From the NCBI GenBank assembly GCA_002786225.1, contig PEQN01000025.1:1-43410 (forward strand): a stretch of DNA of 43,410 nucleotides, given 5' to 3'. Positions within the stretch are counted from its first letter, which is position 1; the number at the start of each line of letters is the position of its first letter. The notes under the pieces were generated by a model that was not told the DNA's origin, searched no databases, and worked only from the letters and a program-made list of their open reading frames with translations. The position numbers were made by a program, and so were the translations under genes. Below are positions 20,282-28,983 of the stretch, in pieces. The DNA comes from Leptospira sp. (GTDB lineage Bacteria > Spirochaetota > Leptospiria > Leptospirales > Leptospiraceae).

Positions 20282-22687
20282 CTAAGCCGAGATTGTTTTT
20301 CCTTCAAGAAAGTGCATCAATCTTTCAGCCTTAGCATTAGTAGGGTCTAATTTTTGAGTATGCTTCAAAGCTTGCTCCGACTTTGCAAAATTGCCAATGT
20401 GCATATAGGACTCAGCCAGTAGAATTAAATTTCTAATATTATTTGGATCTCTCAATCTCAATCTCTCTGAATAATCAATTGAAAGCTCATAACTTTTGTT
20501 TTGTTTGTAAGCTAGTGCAATGTAGTAGAAAAAATCTGTATCAAAAGGCCTAAGCCCTGTATACTTTTCTGAGAGTGGAATTGCTTTTTCAAATTGTTTA
20601 GTCTTGATATAAAGTTTAGATAGCTCTCGCAAAATATAAGGATGATCCTCTTTTTCTTGTAAGGCTTTCTCGAAACAAAGAATGGATTCTTCTAATTTTC
20701 CATCCTTGAAAAATGTTATTGCCTGCCTGATGAAATCCGAATAGCTATGGATGAGAAAATCATCATTTGATGCTTGAACTTTATTTGTGGGAAGGTATTC
20801 AATTCGAATCAAACTAAAATCATCTGTCAATTCTCCCTTGGAAAGTATATTTTCTTCTATGAGTTTTAGATTTCCATTGGCAACTTCCACACTTTTCAAA
20901 AACTCTGTTTCATCTTCATTGATGATACGCTGTCCCTTATTGTCTTCGCCCATAAGATAGTCGTCTCTTCCATCCGATCCAACAAAAATTTGATCTCCTG
21001 GATTCATAGGAAATACTCGGATAGAGAATTCATTCATAGAAATTTCAGATTCTGTAAATCCAATCTTTCGGAGAGATAATTCATTTTCTAGAAAGCTAGC
21101 TTTTTCATCTCTATAGAGAACTACCCAGGGATGCTCGGCATTGATAAAATATAAAGTTCCTGTTTCATCATCTATCAATCCTATGACGGCAGATAAGAGC
21201 ATAGTACCATCAAAAGAAACAAACACATCCTGCAATTCTAAGAAACAATCTTTGAGCCAGCGCTCAGGATGACGATTTTGCATAGAGTGAATTTGTTGGG
21301 TTCTTGTGATGACTGATTTGAAAACAGTGCCCATTACTAAGGCACCACCAGCACCTTGGATAGATTTCCCCATAGCATCTGCATTGAGAAATACTATATA
21401 ATTTCTATCTTTAAGTCTGATCTCTTGAACAACGGAAAGATCGCCACCAATTTCAGATTCTTTATTTCGAAAACTAAAACTTTTCTTTTGTTTAACAAGA
21501 GTTTCAATGTCAATATTTTTTGATTTTGCTTTTACGCCAGTGAGTGGCTTAATTAATAAGGAAGTGAGAAAATAATCACCATCTTGTTGTTCTTTGATGG
21601 CACTAATTTCTTCTAAAGTCTCTTGTAATTCTTTGGTCTTTTGAGCAACCAAATCTTCCAATCTGTGTTGGTGTTGAAAGAGATCTTTCTTCATTTCTTG
21701 GAATACAGATCCCATTTGTCCTATCTCATCTCTTCGATTCAATGGCAAATCATCCTCTTTGGAGAGATCTATATTTTTCATCGCAATATTTAACTTCTTT
21801 ACAGCATCCACAATATCTCTAGAAAATAAAAAGGAAGCTATAAAAATAGCTGAGAAGATAAGAATTGCTACAAGGGCAAATGAATACCATACTTTCTGAG
21901 AAGCGATATCCAAATCACGCTCATCAATTAAAATTCTAAAATTAAGGTCTAGACTAGAAATATGAGAATTGGGCAATTTCTCAAAAACAAAATAATAGGG
22001 CACCTTATTCCATGTTAAACGAAAATTAGATTTTGTAGAAATTGGCTCATGATTTTTCCAAAAATCTGAAATCAAGGTACTACTTGAAACCAAATGTACA
22101 TCTTTCTCAAAAACAGATAAGTGGACAGATTGTTTACCTGAGATGGATTCAAGAAAGGAAGAATCTACAACTTGTCCTATGAGTATGGTTCCAAGCTTTC
22201 CCAAGGGAGCTGCAAACCTAAACCCAAGTCCACTGTGTCCAGTCTCTAGGGAGGCATTCATTTTGCCAAGAAGTGCTTCCTTGATCAGTGGCTGATTGGA
22301 TTTATCATCACCAAAATCTCCCGGACGGTGGACCCGAAAGTGAACTCTTCCATTTCTATCTCCTAATTCAAATATGCTTAAATCATAACGAACCATAATC
22401 TCTTTTAGGAAATCTAGATTATTCACCAAGTTGTTTCGATTGGACATTCCGTTCTCTAGGATAGCTCTAGTCTTTGGATTTGAGGTAAGCTCAGAAATTA
22501 ATAGCTTTAACTTTTCATCCTTATGCCCTAGTTCTCTTTGAAAATTACGAGCAAGTTCAATAGCTCTTTGGTTCTGTGGTTCATTTTTCACATTGGAAAT
22601 AAGAATCCCGAAAGTTAATGTCAATGCGAAAAGTAAAAGAATTTGGCTAATTCCAAGTATAAGAAATATCTTAAATCGAATGCTCAT
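20282..22687 (-). CDS. Membrane SpoIIE-type serine phosphatase with sensor, HAMP and TPR domains
   Basis: An 801-residue protein. One N-terminal helix (about 7-31) and a second at about 272-293 enclose a periplasmic sensor carrying HFRVHRPGDFGDD, as in dCache_3 domains. A HAMP region and coiled coil follow (about 293-370). The SpoIIE/PP2C domain (about 400-615) shows SEIGGDLS, FLNADAMGKSIQGAGGALVM and QIFVGSDGRDDY, keeping metal-binding Asp residues. The C-terminal ~150 residues are TPR-like helices (ILCFEKALQEKEDHPYILRE). It probably dephosphorylates STAS antagonists in response to an external cue; two STAS genes flank it on either side. The upstream motif TGTAATACGAAT is shared with the first of them. 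Confidence 0.88.
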   Translation of the reverse strand: MSIRFKIFLILGISQILLLFALTLTFGILISNVKNEPQNQRAIELARNFQRELGHKDEKLKLLISELTSNPKTRAILENGMSNRNNLVNNLDFLKEIMVRYDLSIFELGDRNGRVHFRVHRPGDFGDDKSNQPLIKEALLGKMNASLETGHSGLGFRFAAPLGKLGTILIGQVVDSSFLESISGKQSVHLSVFEKDVHLVSSSTLISDFWKNHEPISTKSNFRLTWNKVPYYFVFEKLPNSHISSLDLNFRILIDERDLDIASQKVWYSFALVAILIFSAIFIASFLFSRDIVDAVKKLNIAMKNIDLSKEDDLPLNRRDEIGQMGSVFQEMKKDLFQHQHRLEDLVAQKTKELQETLEEISAIKEQQDGDYFLTSLLIKPLTGVKAKSKNIDIETLVKQKKSFSFRNKESEIGGDLSVVQEIRLKDRNYIVFLNADAMGKSIQGAGGALVMGTVFKSVITRTQQIHSMQNRHPERWLKDCFLELQDVFVSFDGTMLLSAVIGLIDDETGTLYFINAEHPWVVLYRDEKASFLENELSLRKIGFTESEISMNEFSIRVFPMNPGDQIFVGSDGRDDYLMGEDNKGQRIINEDETEFLKSVEVANGNLKLIEENILSKGELTDDFSLIRIEYLPTNKVQASNDDFLIHSYSDFIRQAITFFKDGKLEESILCFEKALQEKEDHPYILRELSKLYIKTKQFEKAIPLSEKYTGLRPFDTDFFYYIALAYKQNKSYELSIDYSERLRLRDPNNIRNLILLAESYMHIGNFAKSEQALKHTQKLDPTNAKAERLMHFLEGKTISA

Positions 22688-22744
22688 TGTATTTTTGCCA
22701 TAACTGACTTACAATATAACACAGTTAACTAAGAATAGAATTGC

Positions 22745-22756
22745 ATTCGTATTACA
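22745..22756 (-). promoter_or_regulatory. 12-base motif shared with the STAS gene upstream region
   Basis: Minus-strand TGTAATACGAAT, 57 bases before the phosphatase start, identical to 19871-19882 ahead of the first STAS gene. Confidence 0.35.
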
Positions 22757-22809
22757 TTTTCATAAATTTTTTTAATTATTCTTGATGAGAAATCCAGGTT
22801 ATTCCAGCA

Positions 22810-22815
22810 TATAAT
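22810..22815 (+). promoter_or_regulatory. TATAAT -10 box next to the start of the pgs/amidoligase operon
   Basis: A perfect TATAAT ends 4 bases before the ATG at 22820 and no ribosome-binding sequence lies between. With normal spacing, transcription would begin at or next to the start codon, giving a leaderless mRNA. No good -35 at 17 bases was found; TTGATG at about 22782 is too far away (22 bases). Confidence 0.4.
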
Positions 22816-22819
22816 ATAT

Positions 22820-23131
22820 ATGCTCAGAGATTTTATTTCCCATACGGAAGAATCCATTTCAATCTCAATCAATGAAAAAGACCTCGCATACAATGATGAA
22901 ATACTTACTGAATTCGATTCTATTCTAGAAGAGTTTCATCCGAAAACTGTTATTCTTGATTTAATCTATGTTCATAGAATGCCATCATCCGCTATTGGTG
23001 GCTTAGTGAATATTCATAGGTACATTACAGAAGAAAAGTTACTTAAATTAGAAATTGTAAATATGAATCCAGCTATTCTTAAAATTTTAAAATCGGTGAA
23101 AGTTGACGGAGTGCTTGGAATTGGAAACTAG
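22820..23131 (+). CDS. STAS-domain protein heading the pgs/amidoligase operon
   Basis: A 103-residue STAS-like domain. The switch loop is ILDLIYVHRMPSSAIGGLV: the usual Asp of DSSG is replaced by Pro, but the phosphorylatable Ser pair remains. It is divergent from the SpoIIE-type phosphatase and overlaps the following peptidase gene, so it heads an operon of synthesis genes rather than a sigma-factor operon. A role as a phosphorylation-controlled regulator of the enzymes behind it is inferred. The ATG directly follows a TATAAT box, so translation may be leaderless. Confidence 0.75.
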   Translation: MLRDFISHTEESISISINEKDLAYNDEILTEFDSILEEFHPKTVILDLIYVHRMPSSAIGGLVNIHRYITEEKLLKLEIVNMNPAILKILKSVKVDGVLGIGN

Positions 23132-23822
23132 ATTAGAGATAGACATAGAAGCACAGCCAGATGACACAACTTGTGGACCAACCTCCTTGCATGCAGTTTA
23201 TAGATACTATGGACTTAAGAATACTTTAGAACAAACAATCAAAGAAGTCACCAAATTAAAAGAAGGTGGAACTCTTGCAGTGCTCTTAGGCGTGCATGCG
23301 CTTAAGCAAGGACTTAAGGCTAAGATCTATACCTACAATCTACAAGTATTTGATCCTACTTGGTTCCATGATAAAAATACAAATATTTCTGATAAATTAA
23401 AACAACAACTAGCATTCAAGCAAGGAAATGAGAAGCTAAGAATTTCTACAGAAGGCTATGTCGAATTTTTACGATTAGGTGGAGTTGTTGAACAAGTTCC
23501 CCTATCTTCTTCCTTGATTCGCAAATACTTAAGTAAAAATATTCCTATCTTAACTGGTCTTTCAGCAACTTATCTTTACAATCTTGCAAGAGAGTACGGA
23601 GAGTCAGCTGCCTCTGATGATATTAGAGGTGAGCCCAGTGGACACTTTGTAGTCTTAAGTGGCTATTCAAAAATTGATAAAAAAGTTCTTATAGCAGATC
23701 CCTACAAAAGCAACCCTTACAATAAATCACAAATCTATACTGTTGAATTTACAAGATTGATAACTTCAATCTTACTCGGCATTCTTACCTATGACGCAAA
23801 CCTTCTCATTATAGAAAAATAG
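23121..23822 (+). CDS. C39-like papain-fold cysteine peptidase
   Basis: A ~233-residue protein with the C39-type opening AQPDDTTCGPTSLHAVYRYY: Gln, then Cys18 of DTTCGPTS, and the His in GHFVVLSGY followed by ADPYKS near the C-terminus, as expected for a Cys-His-Asp triad. No signal peptide or ABC-transporter domains are present, so it acts in the cytoplasm and is not a bacteriocin exporter. The frame allows TTG starts at 23103, 23115 and 23121; GGAG at 23108-23111 lies 9 bases before 23121, which is chosen. It overlaps the STAS gene and is 7 bases from the ATP-grasp gene. Substrate unknown; a peptide made by the neighbouring ligases is a natural guess. Confidence 0.75.
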   Translation: METRLEIDIEAQPDDTTCGPTSLHAVYRYYGLKNTLEQTIKEVTKLKEGGTLAVLLGVHALKQGLKAKIYTYNLQVFDPTWFHDKNTNISDKLKQQLAFKQGNEKLRISTEGYVEFLRLGGVVEQVPLSSSLIRKYLSKNIPILTGLSATYLYNLAREYGESAASDDIRGEPSGHFVVLSGYSKIDKKVLIADPYKSNPYNKSQIYTVEFTRLITSILLGILTYDANLLIIEK

Positions 23823-23829
23823 AGAGACC

Positions 23830-25299
23830 ATGGCATCTTTAATTATCATCAACCAGCCCAAGAAATGGAATTTTTCTATTCCTGGAATTGAAACCATTTC
23901 GCCTAGAGAATACTTAAGCAATAAAAAGTTCTTCGACGATAAAGATATCAAGATTTATAATTTAAGTAAGTCGTATAAGTACCAAAGTGAAGGTTACTAC
24001 GTGTCTTTACTGGCTATGGCTAGAGGACACAAGGTAATGCCTGGAATCTCAACCATACAGGATATGAAATCCCAAGCTGTTATTCGAGTCATTGAACATG
24101 ACTTAGATGAATTGATTCAGAAAAGTCTCAAAAAGGAAGCTTCTAAGAAATACACACTTTCTATCTATTTTGGTAAAAATCTCGCCAAGAAAAATGATAA
24201 ACTTTCAAATCAGCTTTTTAATATGTTTCGTGCTCCTTTGTTGAGAGCATATTTCGTCTATGATTCTCGTGATAAGAAATGGCATATCCAAAATATTACA
24301 ACCATACCCGCCAGTGAAATCCCGGAGGATCACAAACCCTATGTAGAAGAATTTGCCAAAATTTATTTTACTTCTAGAAATTTCTCATCGAATGAAACTA
24401 AGATCTCCAAAAAAGCCTTCACCCTAGCTATCTTAACCAATCCCAAAGATATTCATTGTCCTTCCGATGAGAAAGCTATACAGAAATTCGTTCATGCTGC
24501 TGATAAAAAAGGGTTTGATGTACATTTAATCACTAAAGATGATTATGCGAAAATTCCTCAATACGATGGCCTCTTCATACGTGAAACAACCTCAGTCAAT
24601 CACCATACCTACCGATTCTCTCAAAGAGCTAAGGCAGAAGGTTTGATAGTAATTGATGATCCAGAATCCATTATCAAATGTACGAACAAAGTGTATCTTG
24701 CTGAACTCTTGAATTCACACTCCATACCTTCACCTAAAACAATTGTTATACATAAAGATAATCTTGATGAGGTTGCGCTGTCAATTACCTACCCAACGAT
24801 TTTAAAGCAGCCAGATGGTGCATTTTCTTTGGGTGTAATAAAGGTATCTGATCCTATAGAATTCTTATTGAAAGCCAAAGCTATGTTTGAATTTTCTGAT
24901 CTAATCCTAGCCCAAGAATTTACACCAACAGAATTTGATTGGCGAGTGGGAATCATCGACCGCAAGCCTCTTTATGTTAGCAAATATTATATGGCAAAGA
25001 ACCATTGGCAGATCTATGATCATAACTCCAAAGCTCAAATCAACTACGGAGACTCTGAAAGTATTCGTATCGAAGATGCTCCTGCTGGATTAATAAAGAC
25101 TGCTCTCAAAGGTTGCAATCTCATTGGTGATGGTTTCTATGGAGTAGACTTAAAACAAGTAGGCAAAGAGTTTTATATTATTGAAATCAATGATAATCCA
25201 AGTATAGATTCTGATACTGAGGATATGATCCTTAAAGATGAACTTTATGATAGGATCATTGAAGTATTCTGGAATCGAATCAAAGAAAAAAAACAATGA
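23830..25299 (+). CDS. RimK-like ATP-grasp amidoligase with RLAN-type N-terminal domain
   Basis: A 489-residue protein in two halves. Residues 1 to ~190 (IYNLSKSYKYQSEGYYVSLLAMARGHKVMP) match the RimK-like ATP-grasp N-terminal (RLAN) domain. The second half is an ATP-grasp domain: FIRETTSVNHHTYRFSQRA, KQPDGAFSLGV, FDWRVGIIDRKPLYV and the metal site YIIEINDNPSIDSDTED. RimK relatives join amino acids through ATP-activated carboxylates, often adding glutamate. It lies directly before a GCS2-type ligase with an ATGA overlap. Product unknown; a gamma-glutamyl or other small peptide is plausible. Confidence 0.85.
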   Translation: MASLIIINQPKKWNFSIPGIETISPREYLSNKKFFDDKDIKIYNLSKSYKYQSEGYYVSLLAMARGHKVMPGISTIQDMKSQAVIRVIEHDLDELIQKSLKKEASKKYTLSIYFGKNLAKKNDKLSNQLFNMFRAPLLRAYFVYDSRDKKWHIQNITTIPASEIPEDHKPYVEEFAKIYFTSRNFSSNETKISKKAFTLAILTNPKDIHCPSDEKAIQKFVHAADKKGFDVHLITKDDYAKIPQYDGLFIRETTSVNHHTYRFSQRAKAEGLIVIDDPESIIKCTNKVYLAELLNSHSIPSPKTIVIHKDNLDEVALSITYPTILKQPDGAFSLGVIKVSDPIEFLLKAKAMFEFSDLILAQEFTPTEFDWRVGIIDRKPLYVSKYYMAKNHWQIYDHNSKAQINYGDSESIRIEDAPAGLIKTALKGCNLIGDGFYGVDLKQVGKEFYIIEINDNPSIDSDTEDMILKDELYDRIIEVFWNRIKEKKQ

Positions 25300-26603
25300 A
25301 AGATAAGTTAAGTTTATTCCATGCATTTGGTATTGAAGCGGAGTATATGATAGTTCGTAGAGACAGCCTAGATGTTGACCCTTCTGCTTCCTTCCTTTTA
25401 GCAGATGAAAACAAAATTATACAGAATGAACTCACTTTTGAAAAGACTGCATGGTCCAATGAATTAGCTTCCCATCTTATTGAAATGAAGACCAATGGCC
25501 CCGTAAACCAACTAGATGAAGTCGAAAGTATTTTTCATAAAGATGTTCTAAGAATGAATTCTCTGCTTAAAGAAAAAAATCTTATGCTAATGCCTACTGC
25601 TATGCATCCTTGGATGGACCCAAATAAAGAATTTGTTATTTGGCCACATGAGAACCAAGAAATTTATAATGCCTATGATGAAATTTTTAATTGTAAGGGT
25701 CATGGGTGGTCTAATTTACAAAGTGTACACATTAATTTAGGTTATTCGAATGAAGAAGAATTTGAATCTGTTCATGCGGCTATCCGAATTTTGCTACCAT
25801 TGATACCTGCTCTAGCAGCAAGCTCACCCATACTTGAGTCGAGAAGATCAAAGTATTTGGATACAAGACTATTTTTTTATTTCAATAATCAAAAGAAAAT
25901 CTCACAAATTTCAGGAGATATAATTCCTGAAATCATTAAGAACGAAGAACAATATCGTAGCCTAATACTAGAACCCATGTATAAGGCTATTGCAAGTTAT
26001 GATCCTAATCAAATTCTGCAAGATGAATGGTTGAATTCACGAGGTGCAATTGCTAGATTCGACAGGTCAGCTATTGAGATACGACTCATGGACATCCAAG
26101 AATGCCCTAAGGCTGATCTAAGTTTAGTTAAAGTATTTATTGCCTTCCTCCAACATTTAATTGAAAAGTGTTCCATGGATAAAATGAATTCCATTTCAAA
26201 CATGGAATTAAAAGAGCTCCTTGATTCATCTATTCTTCATGGAAGCAAAACCATTATAAATAATCCAAAAATAATTCAATTACTCGGATATCATCAAGAT
26301 TCATTACCTATCCTTGAAGTTTTTCGGAACCTTTCCAACTTGCAAAATGGGGAAGCTCAATATTTAAATCTTCTCTCTAAATATGGTAGTCTCTCAGAGC
26401 GAATTCTTACCCACTTAAAATCACATGGTTTTGTAGATGATGTTTGGAATGAAAAGATAGAAGGCAGTAGCAAGCATATCGAAAATCAAGAGTTGCACAA
26501 AACAAATTTAGTTACACAAGAGAAGAATTTGCAATTACTTAAAAAGACCTATACTATTTTAAGTGATTGCTTGGATAAAAATGAAATCTTCTTACCTACT
26601 TAA
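25296..26603 (+). CDS. GCS2-type carboxylate-amine ligase
   Basis: A 435-residue glutamine-synthetase-fold ligase. It has the glutamate-cysteine-ligase-type opening FGIEAEYMIV (E14, E16) and the substrate motif LIEMKTNGPVNQLDE, later LQSVHINLGY and SAIEIRLMDIQECP. GCS2 proteins form a peptide bond on a glutamate-like carboxyl group using ATP; classical glutathione synthesis is not implied because no glutathione synthetase is adjacent. Its start overlaps the ATP-grasp stop (ATGA), and the amidohydrolase gene begins inside its end, so the three enzymes are translationally linked. Confidence 0.82.
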   Translation: MKDKLSLFHAFGIEAEYMIVRRDSLDVDPSASFLLADENKIIQNELTFEKTAWSNELASHLIEMKTNGPVNQLDEVESIFHKDVLRMNSLLKEKNLMLMPTAMHPWMDPNKEFVIWPHENQEIYNAYDEIFNCKGHGWSNLQSVHINLGYSNEEEFESVHAAIRILLPLIPALAASSPILESRRSKYLDTRLFFYFNNQKKISQISGDIIPEIIKNEEQYRSLILEPMYKAIASYDPNQILQDEWLNSRGAIARFDRSAIEIRLMDIQECPKADLSLVKVFIAFLQHLIEKCSMDKMNSISNMELKELLDSSILHGSKTIINNPKIIQLLGYHQDSLPILEVFRNLSNLQNGEAQYLNLLSKYGSLSERILTHLKSHGFVDDVWNEKIEGSSKHIENQELHKTNLVTQEKNLQLLKKTYTILSDCLDKNEIFLPT

Positions 26604-27303
26604 AAACTTAATATTCTCAAGTGAGCATTATACGAATAATATCCCTACTCATCTTAATAAATTATTTCAAAATAAAAAGGAAATTCTCACTACACATAGA
26701 GCCTGGGATTTAGGATCTCACTGCATAATTGATCATCTTGAGAAATCCTTTGGTGAAATCATTTTTAAAGCGGAAGTTTCTCGCTTGCTAGTGGATTTAA
26801 ATCGAAGCCTAGGACACAAAAATCTATATTCAGAATTCACAAAAACACTTCCTAAACCAGAAAGATTAGCCTTGTTAGATGAATACTATTTTCCATACAG
26901 AGAATCTTTCGAAAAAACAATAAATGAAATGAAAAACAAATCTAAGCATCCTATCATACATATTGCTATTCATAGCTTTACTCCAAGATGGGAAGGAGTT
27001 TTGAGAAATGCAGATATAGGATTGCTGTATGATCCAAGTCATAGCCTTGAAAGAGATTTTTGCTTGAAGTGGAAAGAAAAGATAAATTATTTATTTCCAA
27101 AATATAAAGTAAGATCAAATTATCCTTACCATGGCAGATCAAATAGCTTTCCCACAGAACTTAGAAGGAAATATAAGAATAATTACCTAGGTATTGAACT
27201 AGAAATCAACCAAGCATTTTTCTCCAAAGATGGATCAAGACTTCTAGACAAGCCATTAGCAAATTGCATCATTGAATCCTTACAGGAAATTTTAATTGAA
27301 TAA
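26581..27303 (+). CDS. N-formylglutamate amidohydrolase-family protein
   Basis: A ~240-residue protein of the FGase/HutG2-like family. Signature phrases are IFSSEHYTNNIP, THRAWDLGS, AEVSRLLVDLNRS, IHIAIHSFTP and NYPYHGRSNSFPTELRRKY, giving the Glu/His metal-binding set of the family. Known members remove an acyl group from N-formylglutamate; here a gamma-glutamyl or N-acylated product of the neighbouring ligases is a likelier substrate. The ATG at 26581 (GGA six bases before) is preferred to a GTG at 26563; both lie inside the GCS2 gene. pgsB begins 40 bases further on. Confidence 0.8.
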   Translation: MKSSYLLKNLIFSSEHYTNNIPTHLNKLFQNKKEILTTHRAWDLGSHCIIDHLEKSFGEIIFKAEVSRLLVDLNRSLGHKNLYSEFTKTLPKPERLALLDEYYFPYRESFEKTINEMKNKSKHPIIHIAIHSFTPRWEGVLRNADIGLLYDPSHSLERDFCLKWKEKINYLFPKYKVRSNYPYHGRSNSFPTELRRKYKNNYLGIELEINQAFFSKDGSRLLDKPLANCIIESLQEILIE

Positions 27304-27343
27304 CATGAAATCTTGCATCTTTCACATGATAGAACACTAAACT

Positions 27344-28543
27344 ATGCAAATATTCTTTTTCTACTTACTTCTAATGATTGTTTGCCTAATAGTTCTAGGA
27401 GTCATTGAAAATTGGAATCATAACTTAAGACTTTCTCATATACCTATAAGAATTCATGTGAATGGAACCCGGGGTAAATCTAGTGTGACAAGGTTGATCG
27501 CATCTGCACTTAGATCTAATGGTTTCACTGTTCTTGCAAAGACAACTGGAACGCTTCCCAGAATTATCTTGCCTAATGGAAAAGAAATTCCCATCATTCG
27601 TAAGTCTAGACCAAATATTATTGAACAAAGGGATATCATTTATCTTGCAGCAAAATACAATGTTGATGCCATCGTAATTGAATGTATGGCTCTTCAACCT
27701 TACTTGCAATGGATTTCTGAATCCAAATTAATTCAGGCAACTCATACTTTAATTACAAACATTAGAGAAGACCATATGGATATTATGGGACCGAATATAA
27801 TTGATGTAGCAAGATGCTTGGCTAGCTCGACTCCTATAAATGGAGTATGTATCTTGGGAGAGGCAAATTTCCAATCTATTTTTCAAAAGTCCACAAAGGA
27901 TAGAAATTCTTTATTGATTTTAACAGAAGAACAAGATTACAAAGAAGCTGAGCTGATTCATCATCAAATCAATAAGTATATTGAACATGTAGAAAATATA
28001 GCAATAGCTTGGCGACTTCTTAGCTTACTAAAATTAGAAAATGATTTATCCAGAAATGGACTAATCAATACAGAACCAGATCCAGGTGCTTTTAAGATTT
28101 TTGAACTAGATTATTTTGGAAGAAAATTGCATTTTGCAAATGGATTTGCTTCTAATGATCCAACATCTACGAAAAAGATATTTGATCTAAGCAAATTCCT
28201 CGTTCCCAATACAAAGAAAATCATCTTACTAGTGAATCTAAGGGAAGACCGCTCAGATAGATCCAAACAATTAGCCAAAGAGATTAGCCTTTGGGAAGGT
28301 GTAAGTTCCATTTTCCTTCTTGGTCAGGGAAGTAATCTTTTCGTGAGAGCCTGCTCCTATGAACTTATTGAAAGAACAGAAATATCTATCTTTGAAGATC
28401 CTTCCGCAATTCAAATAATTGAATCTGTGCTTAGTGAAATCAAAGAAGAATGCTTAATTATAGGAATAGGAAATATTGCGGGAATAGGATTAGAAATTAT
28501 CGACTTTTTCAAAAATAGACAGCAAGGAATATTAGCAAATTGA
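27344..28543 (+). CDS. pgsB: Poly-gamma-glutamate synthase ATP-dependent ligase subunit PgsB (CapB)
   Basis: A 399-residue Mur-ligase-like protein with an N-terminal membrane helix (residues 2-20) and the P-loop GTRGKSS at 41-47. ECMALQPYLQW and THTLITNIREDHMDIMGP are characteristic of PgsB/CapB. It activates the polymer end with ATP to add glutamate, working at the membrane with PgsC. The length agrees with the family. The ATG has no strong ribosome site and lies 40 bases after the amidohydrolase gene. Its last codons overlap the TTG start of pgsC. Confidence 0.92.
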   Translation: MQIFFFYLLLMIVCLIVLGVIENWNHNLRLSHIPIRIHVNGTRGKSSVTRLIASALRSNGFTVLAKTTGTLPRIILPNGKEIPIIRKSRPNIIEQRDIIYLAAKYNVDAIVIECMALQPYLQWISESKLIQATHTLITNIREDHMDIMGPNIIDVARCLASSTPINGVCILGEANFQSIFQKSTKDRNSLLILTEEQDYKEAELIHHQINKYIEHVENIAIAWRLLSLLKLENDLSRNGLINTEPDPGAFKIFELDYFGRKLHFANGFASNDPTSTKKIFDLSKFLVPNTKKIILLVNLREDRSDRSKQLAKEISLWEGVSSIFLLGQGSNLFVRACSYELIERTEISIFEDPSAIQIIESVLSEIKEECLIIGIGNIAGIGLEIIDFFKNRQQGILAN

Positions 28544-28983
28544 ATACAATCATACTTTCTATAGGACTTGGACTTTTTGTTAGTTTGCTTTTCGTAGAAT
28601 TTTTTGGATTAATAGCCGGAGGAATGATAGTTCCAGGATACTTTGCCATTCATCTGCATAAACCTGGCGATTTAGCTGTAACAGTTTTTGTTTCCTTATT
28701 AACTTATTTCCTTATAAGATTGCTTTCTTATTTTATAATTCTCTATGGTAGAAGAAGATCTGTCCTTACTATACTGATTAGTTTTATTTTGGGAGTTTTT
28801 ATTAATCATTTAACTATCAATCTTGATGAGCTAGAAGTAATAGGTTATATAATTCCAGGCTTAATAGCAATTTGGTACGATAGACAAGGAATCATAGAAA
28901 CTTTGGCTACACTTTGTATCATATCAATAGTCGTTCGATTGCTTTTAATTCTCATCCTCGGCGAGGATATTAATCTAACATGA
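28540..28983 (+). CDS. pgsC: Poly-gamma-glutamate biosynthesis membrane subunit PgsC (CapC)
   Basis: A 147-residue membrane protein with four to five helices. The opening GLFVSLLFVEFFGLIAGGMI, then VPGYFAIHLHKPGDL, is the recognisable PgsC/CapC pattern. It forms the synthase with PgsB. The start is a TTG overlapping the pgsB stop (TTGA), and the end overlaps pgsW in ATGA, so expression is coupled on both sides. Confidence 0.9.
   Translation: MNTIILSIGLGLFVSLLFVEFFGLIAGGMIVPGYFAIHLHKPGDLAVTVFVSLLTYFLIRLLSYFIILYGRRRSVLTILISFILGVFINHLTINLDELEVIGYIIPGLIAIWYDRQGIIETLATLCIISIVVRLLLILILGEDINLT

Noticed and set aside
23121..23822. Bacteriocin-export function of the C39-like protein
   Set aside because: It has no ABC transporter or membrane domains and no bacteriocin precursor gene is near.
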